Below, piece after piece: positions 58,373 through 64,000 of a stretch of 64,000 nucleotides of DNA. Source of the DNA: Cladochytrium replicatum. Lineage: Eukaryota; Chytridiomycota; Chytridiomycetes; Cladochytriales; Cladochytriaceae. The position numbers and the translations under genes were made by a program. Below the pieces are notes generated by a model. That model searched no databases, had not been told where the DNA came from, and saw only the letters and a list, made by a program, of their open reading frames with translations. Each line of letters begins with the position of its first letter. Positions within the stretch are counted from its first letter, which is position 1. The stretch covers positions 62,001 through 126,000 of the forward strand of contig JAHLKD010000128.1 of assembly GCA_025526935.1 (NCBI GenBank), given 5' to 3'.

Positions 58373-58662
58373 TGTGATGGCATTGTCCCTAAGCTTTCCA
58401 ATGAGCGTAATATGTGCATCAACAATCATGTCGAGATTGTTCAGATTTGAAAGTCGTCTGACAACAACACTGTTTATCAACACAGTGTGCTGTGCAAACA
58501 TGGTGTCAAAATCCATTGAGACTTCGCACTAAGCTCGTCGTATGGATCTCCGCCTGCTTCGTAGATATTAGCACCGATCATTGGCGTATTCGAATCTGGT
58601 GCAAGTTGAGCAACCAGTTCAGCAATCAAGGCAACTCCTCTGACAGTGCTGGCGATTTGCAT
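58365..58662 (-). pseudogene. Integrase-core transposase-like gene, N-terminal part
   Basis: The minus strand reads MQIASTVRGVALIAELVAQL and on to GDPYDELSAKS, then after a one-base frame change MDFDTMFAQHTVLINSVVVR ... GKLRDNAITLSA, which ends in the target duplication. The C-terminal half at 55609 starts with the same LSA codons, so the two pieces are one gene. The frame change near 58520 may be a frameshift or a small intron. Confidence 0.55.
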
Positions 58663-59294
58663 GGGGCTGTGTGGTGTGAAGTCATGTGCTTTTGTGATTG
58701 ATAAGACCTAGCATCATGATTCAGAGTTGTCCATGGTGACTTTTTTATAATATACAGAAGTTAAATCCAACATCGTTCGTGGCGTGTTAAAGACACATGT
58801 GATAAATAAAACACACATTCTTGTGCATCCCAAATAAAGTGGATGTGGCAAGGTATGACACGTTTTGTTAAATTGAGAATCTCATTAACACAACAAGAGC
58901 TAACATAGGACATAGGGGCTGTTCAATTTTTGTGCGAGAAAGCTGCCATAGTGGCTCGCATTAGCAGGCAATGATCTCGAAAGGTCTATCAGTGTAAAGA
59001 CTACGTTTCTCTATAGCACTTCTTCGTTGCCATTTATCTTTTGACCCTTTTAACGTATTCAGACATCATTTAATCAGAAATATGTAAGTCGAATCTTGAG
59101 ACAGATATTCAGGCAAATGCATTCAACGTCTGTATTTACTACAAGAGTGTTCTGTAGGAGCCTAAACTACCAAATTCTGAGTAAATTTGGCAAGAACGGA
59201 ACTAAGTACTGTTGCTTTCGTATATACAAAGGGTATGCCGTACCAGATTGGGTTCTGGCAAGAAGGTGAAATGAAAAACAAAAATCTTAAATGT
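58663..59294. other. Intergenic, no recognised gene
   Basis: AT-rich, with only short frames. It includes the 3' flank of the kinase gene. Confidence 0.45.
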
Positions 59295-60729
59295 CTACTC
59301 TCTGCCCCAAGAAACAAAAAGATGCTCCCACACCTTCTCAATGTCCCAGCGCTTCGCAGCATCTACCTCCAAACACCCTTTCAAGAGCTCGTCCACGTTC
59401 CTCACACCACCGGCAGCATCCGCACCCAGTGCGTTCTTTGCAGCTGCGATCAGCCCTTCGACGTCCCACCGTCCCTTCAGTATTGACATCTGAAGCCTGG
59501 GAAAGTACTCGTCCTCAAACGGCAATCCACCGGTGATGATGGCGTGGAGAACACATCCTAGCGCCCACACGTCGGCTTTCGTCCAAAAAGCGCCGTTGCG
59601 CCGTCCGGATCTTCTGACGACCTCGGGCGGACAGTAATGCAACGATCCAGCAAAGATATCTGTATCCTCGTCCTCGACTTCCAGTACGGACCCATATGTC
59701 ATGTCGAGGTTCTGCTGCTGCTGCTGCTGTTGGGGCGATGAATCCAAGCCGACGAGTTCATCGAGTTCCGCTACCCGCGCCGAAAGCCCGAAATCCCCAA
59801 GCTTGGCCACAGCCTCCCCACCCGCCCACTTCAGCAGCACATTCTCGAGCTTCAAGTCGCGATGCACGACCCCGTTCTCATGCATGTATTTAACCCCCTC
59901 CACGATCTGCGCGAAAATTTTCGAGGCTTGTTTCAGACTCATGGGGTTATCCGTGGCCTCGCTGAGAAGCGAAAACAGCGATCCGCCCTCGCAGAGTTCC
60001 GAAACGATCATGACGACGTCGGGGAGGTCCATGACTTCGATCATGCGCGCGATGTTGGGGTGGTCCAATGTGCGCCAGATTGCACATTCGTGGCCCAGGA
60101 TCCTCCAGACGCGTTCGCCCGAGACACCCCTCCTTACGCTTTCGGACGCGGTGGCCATGGACGGTGTGGGCGTCGCCGGAGGAAACGTGAAGGACACCGT
60201 GCTGCCGGCCATGATCCCGAGACCCTCGCTTCCACCTGTCGATGGATCACCGCTGGGCCCACTCCCGATGTTGTCGAGGAAATCTTTGCGGACGATTTTG
60301 ACCGCGACGCGCTCGTTGGATTCGAGAGAGTTACTGGGGTCACTGAAATCCGGCATTTCGAGGGGTGCGCCGGGATCTCCACCAGGCCTGAAAATGTCAG
60401 AGGTACTGCTGGCCCAGGTCTGATCTAAAGGTGTTTCTTCTCCGCTACGCAAGTTCAGACTGTCCGTCGAGTCGTCCGGGTACTGGATCCCCGTCATTCG
60501 CAGACTGAGTGCCAGTTGCGATTCCGTGAGCACGGCAGCTGAATAAACCTTTGAAAACGCTCCAGACCCGATGAGCCTGTCGATCACGTAGCGACCGATC
60601 TGGTCCCCCTTTGCATATTCTCCGTATACTAGACAAAGCCCATCGGAATCAGACATTTTTCAATTTGAAAAGGAAATTCTTCGAAATCTTACCGATGGCG
60701 TCTGGGTTTGTCCTGTCTGCTATGGCCAT
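59295..60729 (-). CDS. Serine/threonine protein kinase
   Basis: Exons 60693-60729 and 59295-60628 join in frame for 456 residues starting MAIADRTNPDAI. A Met inside the intron (60656) also opens the frame but would replace this N-terminus. Kinase motifs are the Gly loop IGSGAFSKVY (about residue 33), the invariant Lys in VAVKIV (about 123), VHRDLKLENVLL, KLGDFGLS, an SLHYCPPEV version of APE, and DVWALGCVLHAIITGGLPF. About 75 extra residues, acidic and Ser-rich, separate the Gly loop from the Lys. A second acidic/poly-Gln insert lies in the activation segment between DFG and PPE. The closest general group is CAMK/SNF1-like, but I cannot assign an orthologue. A Ser/Pro-rich coding stretch directly upstream may be its N-terminal regulatory region. 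Confidence 0.85.
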
Positions 60730-60731
60730 CA

Positions 60732-61800
60732 GAAAGAAACGGCAGGTGAGGGAGCAACATCCCTGTAGCTTTCTGCGTTGACTGGGCTTCCACCACCAGG
60801 GGAAAGTGGCCCGCTCATAAAGGGAGATGTAGCTGATGGGGAGCGCATCATTTTCGGGGACGAAGGACCAGGGCCGACGGTGAACGTCACTCTGGAAGGC
60901 GATGTGGCGATCATGGAGTTTCTGCGCGATGTACTGTGACGGATCCGAATGGGAGATGTTGCGGAGTGGTGTGCATGGCGTGGAGAAGATGCATTTGAAG
61001 GGTCGATCGGCATGCCTGGATATGAAGGAGTTCGGCGTGGGGCAACGGTAGCAGGCATGATGGGGTACGATTGGACCCTGTGAGGCGGGATCACGGTTGC
61101 GGCAGACTGTGAAGTGGAAGGCGAGTGTGACAAATGGAGAGCCTCCGGACGAGGACGAGAGTGATGATGATGATGATGATGATATGATAGTGTGTGTTGG
61201 GGCAGTAAACGGAGATGTTAGCACACTCGATTCAGTTTTAAGGATATCCTGTGGCAGACTGGTGGGCTGGTTTTCCTCGTGAGGGTCTACAATAATCGAT
61301 GGAGGTGGAGAGGCGACTTTACTTTCAACAGCTGTGTCGTATGACTCGGTTTGTTTAGCCTCGACTTCGTGCCGAACGGGTGGGACCGCTGGAGCAGACT
61401 TAGCGAAAGATTCAGGACCATTTTCAGTGTTGCTGTTCGCACTGATGGTTCTGTCCCCCACACCTGGAGAGCTGGTGCTCCGGGGAAAGAATCGCTGCCA
61501 TATGTGGGGCTGAGTTTCACCTTCGCTGCTGCTGCGAAGAGCGAATGGGGACGAAGAAGCGGCGACGGAGGAGTCTTTCTGCGAACTCTGGGAATTTTCA
61601 GCCTGTCGTCTCTTCGAGGTCAGGAACGGGAAGAGCGAGGCGAGAGTAACTGCGGGCTGGTGAGAGGTAGGGAGTGAGCGGGCGACTCCGAGAGCGAAGC
61701 AGACGAGCGAGACAGGTCAGTTTGAGACGAGCGCTGCAGCATGGCATGCTGCCCCTGTGGATTAGCAGGTTCGGTGGCCCTCATGCGATTCTTTTGCAAC
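60732..61800 (-). CDS. Ser/Pro-rich coding stretch, probable upstream part of the kinase gene
   Basis: Protein-like, low-complexity minus-strand sequence runs in three successive frames. They are about 61620-61800 (MRATEPANPQGQHAMLQRSS), about 61140-61650 (FLTSKRRQAENSQSSQKDSS to EVEAKQTESYDTAVE) and 60729-61133 (ATSPSRVTFTVGPGPSSPKM). The frame changes near 61650 and 61135 show no good splice sites. The last frame ends with a TGA that overlaps the kinase ATG (TGATG). It may be a disordered N-terminal extension of the kinase with sequence indels, or a separate decayed gene. Confidence 0.35.
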
Positions 61801-61921
61801 ACGGAGATAAGAGATCAATCAGCGCGTAGCGAAAATTTGATTTTTGAAAGAGTTTATTGTTGTTTATGGGCTATTGATCGGAACGGGGCGAGAATCTGTC
61901 CCGCCGGATGGTTGGAGATTC

Positions 61922-62971
61922 TCACTTGTTGGAGGACTCGAGTGCTGGCATGTCTAGATTATTAAATTATTATTAGGACCGGGCTGTACTACCCAAACAA
62001 CTCATGTCTCACCTTCGTCGTCGCTGTCCTTCTCATCGTCCTAGAGCGAACGTCAAATTGATTAGAACACCACATGATCTGATCTTGGATCACTTACAAA
62101 GTTCTGACCGGCCATCATGCTGTCAAAGTCCATGCCGCCCATACCTCCCATGCCGCCCATACCGCCCATACCGCCCATTCCACCCATTCCCCCCATGCCG
62201 CCCATGTCTCCACCGCCGAACTGTGAGAAGTCCATGTCGCCGAAGGGACTGGCTCCACCAGCACCAGCAGCGGCGTCATCGTCTTCATCCTCGTCCTTCC
62301 ACTTTGCAAAGTCGGTCTTGAGCCAGTGCACTTTGCCGCTGTTCTTAAGCAGCCTTGGCCAGTAGCTCTGGTCTTTTTCCTTCTTCACAATCACAAAGTA
62401 TATGCTGCGTGCAGTCACAGACTTTTTGGACTCCTGTTGTTTGGTTATCAGCCTTCCAAATTCAAATTATTTTCAGTATTTGTAGTTACCTCTGGGCTGA
62501 CTTCCTTGAAGAAATCGATGGTCACGGCGTACTCTTTGCCTTCCGACGTTCCGCTGAAAGTGAGCGCGTCGGCAGTGAGATTGAGAACGGGGTTCTCCAC
62601 GTCCGGGACGTTGAACGTCAGGTAGATCTCGTCGGTGCGCTGGGCCCAAAGGACCTCGGGGAAACGTGTCGTTTGTCTGTAGCAACAGAGATCAAGAAGA
62701 ATCAATCGGTCAATTGCGAACCAACAAAAAAAAATGCTTGTGATTCTGAGCTCAAACAATTGGGTGGCGATTTTCAACAGGAGGCAAGAGAGAGCAACAG
62801 AGCAGAAGAAAACCGTTTACGTTGCAAACACCGACCCACCAGCATGGGAGTGGCAACCAACAGCCGGCACGACATGGCGTTAATGGACCAAAAGGCCGTA
62901 AAGATGAACGACGATGAAAGACGACGATAAGGAGCGGAACAGAGAGATTGTACGTACGCTGCAGTCATCAT
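61922..62971 (-). CDS. Hsp90 co-chaperone p23 (Sba1/Wos2 family)
   Basis: Exons 62958-62971, 62490-62676, 62098-62433, 62013-62040 and 61922-61953 join in frame to 198 residues. The CS domain starts TTRFPEVLWAQRTDEIYLTF and contains ADALTFSGTSEGKEYAVTID. The hallmark SYWPRLLKNSGKVHWLKTDF (WPRL-type motif) and FAKWKDEDEDDD follow. A Gly-Met repeat of about eight GGM units leads to DFDSMMAGQNFDDEKDSDDE and the end DMPALESSNK, close to the MPDLE tail of animal p23. p23 binds the N-domain of ATP-bound Hsp90 and slows its ATPase, stabilising client complexes. The last two tiny exons (28 and 32 nt) were placed by this C-terminal match; without the last intron the protein would end GET. Confidence 0.93.
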
Positions 62972-64000
62972 CGCTCTGTGGTGATTGCCGATTTGTCGTC
63001 TGCCAGAAAGTCCAACAATTTCAATATTCAATCCAAGCCCGTTGAAGAAAGCGCGCGCCGTCAAGAGTTTCTAACACGTTCCAGAACCTTTTTCGCTATT
63101 TTGTAGAAAAATAAGGTCCCGGCTCGGCTCAGTGTTCAGTGTGCATCGGTCGTGCTTTGTGCATGCATCTCTCCATTGACGATGTGATTGTCGCCAATCG
63201 CTCGATCATACTAAATTGACCCGTACCCAACTTTAACCCCACACACAATGAGTCCATGAGTTGTCCTTCAAACGTTTCCGATGCGTTCGTACCCTGAACA
63301 GCTCTGGTGAACGGCGGCCCCAACGGGTGTCACCGCAGATCTATCCACTTTTCCGGAAGAAGAGTTGACAACAACGATGTCACAAACGTCCACCGTTGAT
63401 CTCGCCTTCGTTGGTGTATTTACATTGCTTGTTGGACTGGTGAGAGATACAAAACACACACCTAGTTCATGCCCGTTGAAATTGACGGCCATGCAGTGAA
63501 ATAGGGCGTGTGGCTGTCTGGACTCTGGTTTGCGAATTTGAAGATTCCTGGTACATGTTCGCAGTGTAGCGTTCTAGTGATGGCGGGAATGATGTCTTGA
63601 GACAGGCATTTCTGGAGGCACCGACGTCGTGCTTGTCCGCTGTTTCGCTCTCGTCGTGTCGTCGCTTCGATCATGGGTGTGTTGGCAGGGTAAAGTGCGC
63701 CAACGAACCTCATATGGGGAATCCTCATCTCGTCATGATGAAAATCAGAAACAGCTGTGCGACAAAATCAACAGCGTTGTCCTCTGTATGATCGCTGTGT
63801 TTGGAGCTGTCCGACTCCTTGCGTTTGGAGCTGCGGAGATGGAAATGGGAGCGATGACTATGCTGACGCGATCGATGCGCTTGGCATGGCTGAGGTGACT
63901 CTCATGGCGGGGTACTGAGGGGACGCTGAACTGTGGATCGTGATTCCGTGAGATGCGGGTTTTAGTCTTTCACTTGCCGAACTTGCTTGTGTTCTGGAGT
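62972..64000. other. No recognised gene
   Basis: This holds the 5' flank of p23. Frames up to about 96 codons exist on both strands, but none has a recognisable motif or intron pattern. Confidence 0.4.

Overview
The window is nuclear DNA of a fungus. The support is a set of clear fungal or eukaryotic orthologues (Atg8, ribosomal protein eL15, p23/Sba1, Nol12/Rrp17, a thioredoxin-type glutathione peroxidase, an HSP20) split by short GT-AG introns of about 45-125 nt, plus a tRNA-Leu and fungal-type retroelements. A chytrid or other early-diverging fungus is my best guess; the sequence alone does not settle the phylum.

Layout. 1-18.8 kb is a transposon island: two long copies of a hAT element (8-6248 and 6742-11336), a nearly complete LINE (type A, 12.1-16.65 kb, minus), a fragment of a second LINE (type B, 16.67-17.55 kb) and a terminal piece of a third hAT copy (17.55-18.84 kb). 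19-21.1 kb holds a gutted Ty3/gypsy element. 22.4-25.2 kb has two good genes, ATG8 and a ubiquitin-like/AN1 zinc-finger protein. 26.8-35.0 kb is a repeated two-gene theme: multi-pass membrane protein (7TM-like) followed by secreted GDSL esterase, partly broken. 35.5-39.5 kb has Nol12/Rrp17 and an HSP20 gene interrupted by one TAG. 39.8-45.3 kb is a 3-beta-HSD/sterol dehydrogenase-like cluster with two intact genes tail to tail and two decayed copies. 45.5-48.2 kb has glutathione peroxidase, eL15 and tRNA-Leu(CAG). 48.2-58.7 kb is a second island: a CT-rich microsatellite, LINE B, a LINE A fragment and hAT copy 4 inserted into an integrase-core gene. 59.3-63 kb has a Ser/Thr protein kinase and the Hsp90 co-chaperone p23.

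Most unusual content. The hAT family carries, besides its BED-finger transposase, a second gene on the same strand for a coiled-coil protein of about 570 residues that I do not recognise. It is present in all four copies, including one with no transposase. Between the genes and termini lie arrays of ~95-bp units, each with a short palindrome (TGTCC-N4-GGACA) that looks like a protein-binding site. Copy 4 is cut in two by an inversion (53814-57815). Undoing the inversion on paper rejoins its second gene with no base lost, brings two 8-bp target duplications (GCAGACAG) to its ends, and reconnects the open frame of the integrase-like gene it had entered.

The host genes are housekeeping (autophagy, translation, rRNA processing, chaperones, redox) with lineage-expanded families (GDSL esterase, 7TM-like protein, sterol dehydrogenase-like) between the islands. 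I see no operon-like coordination.
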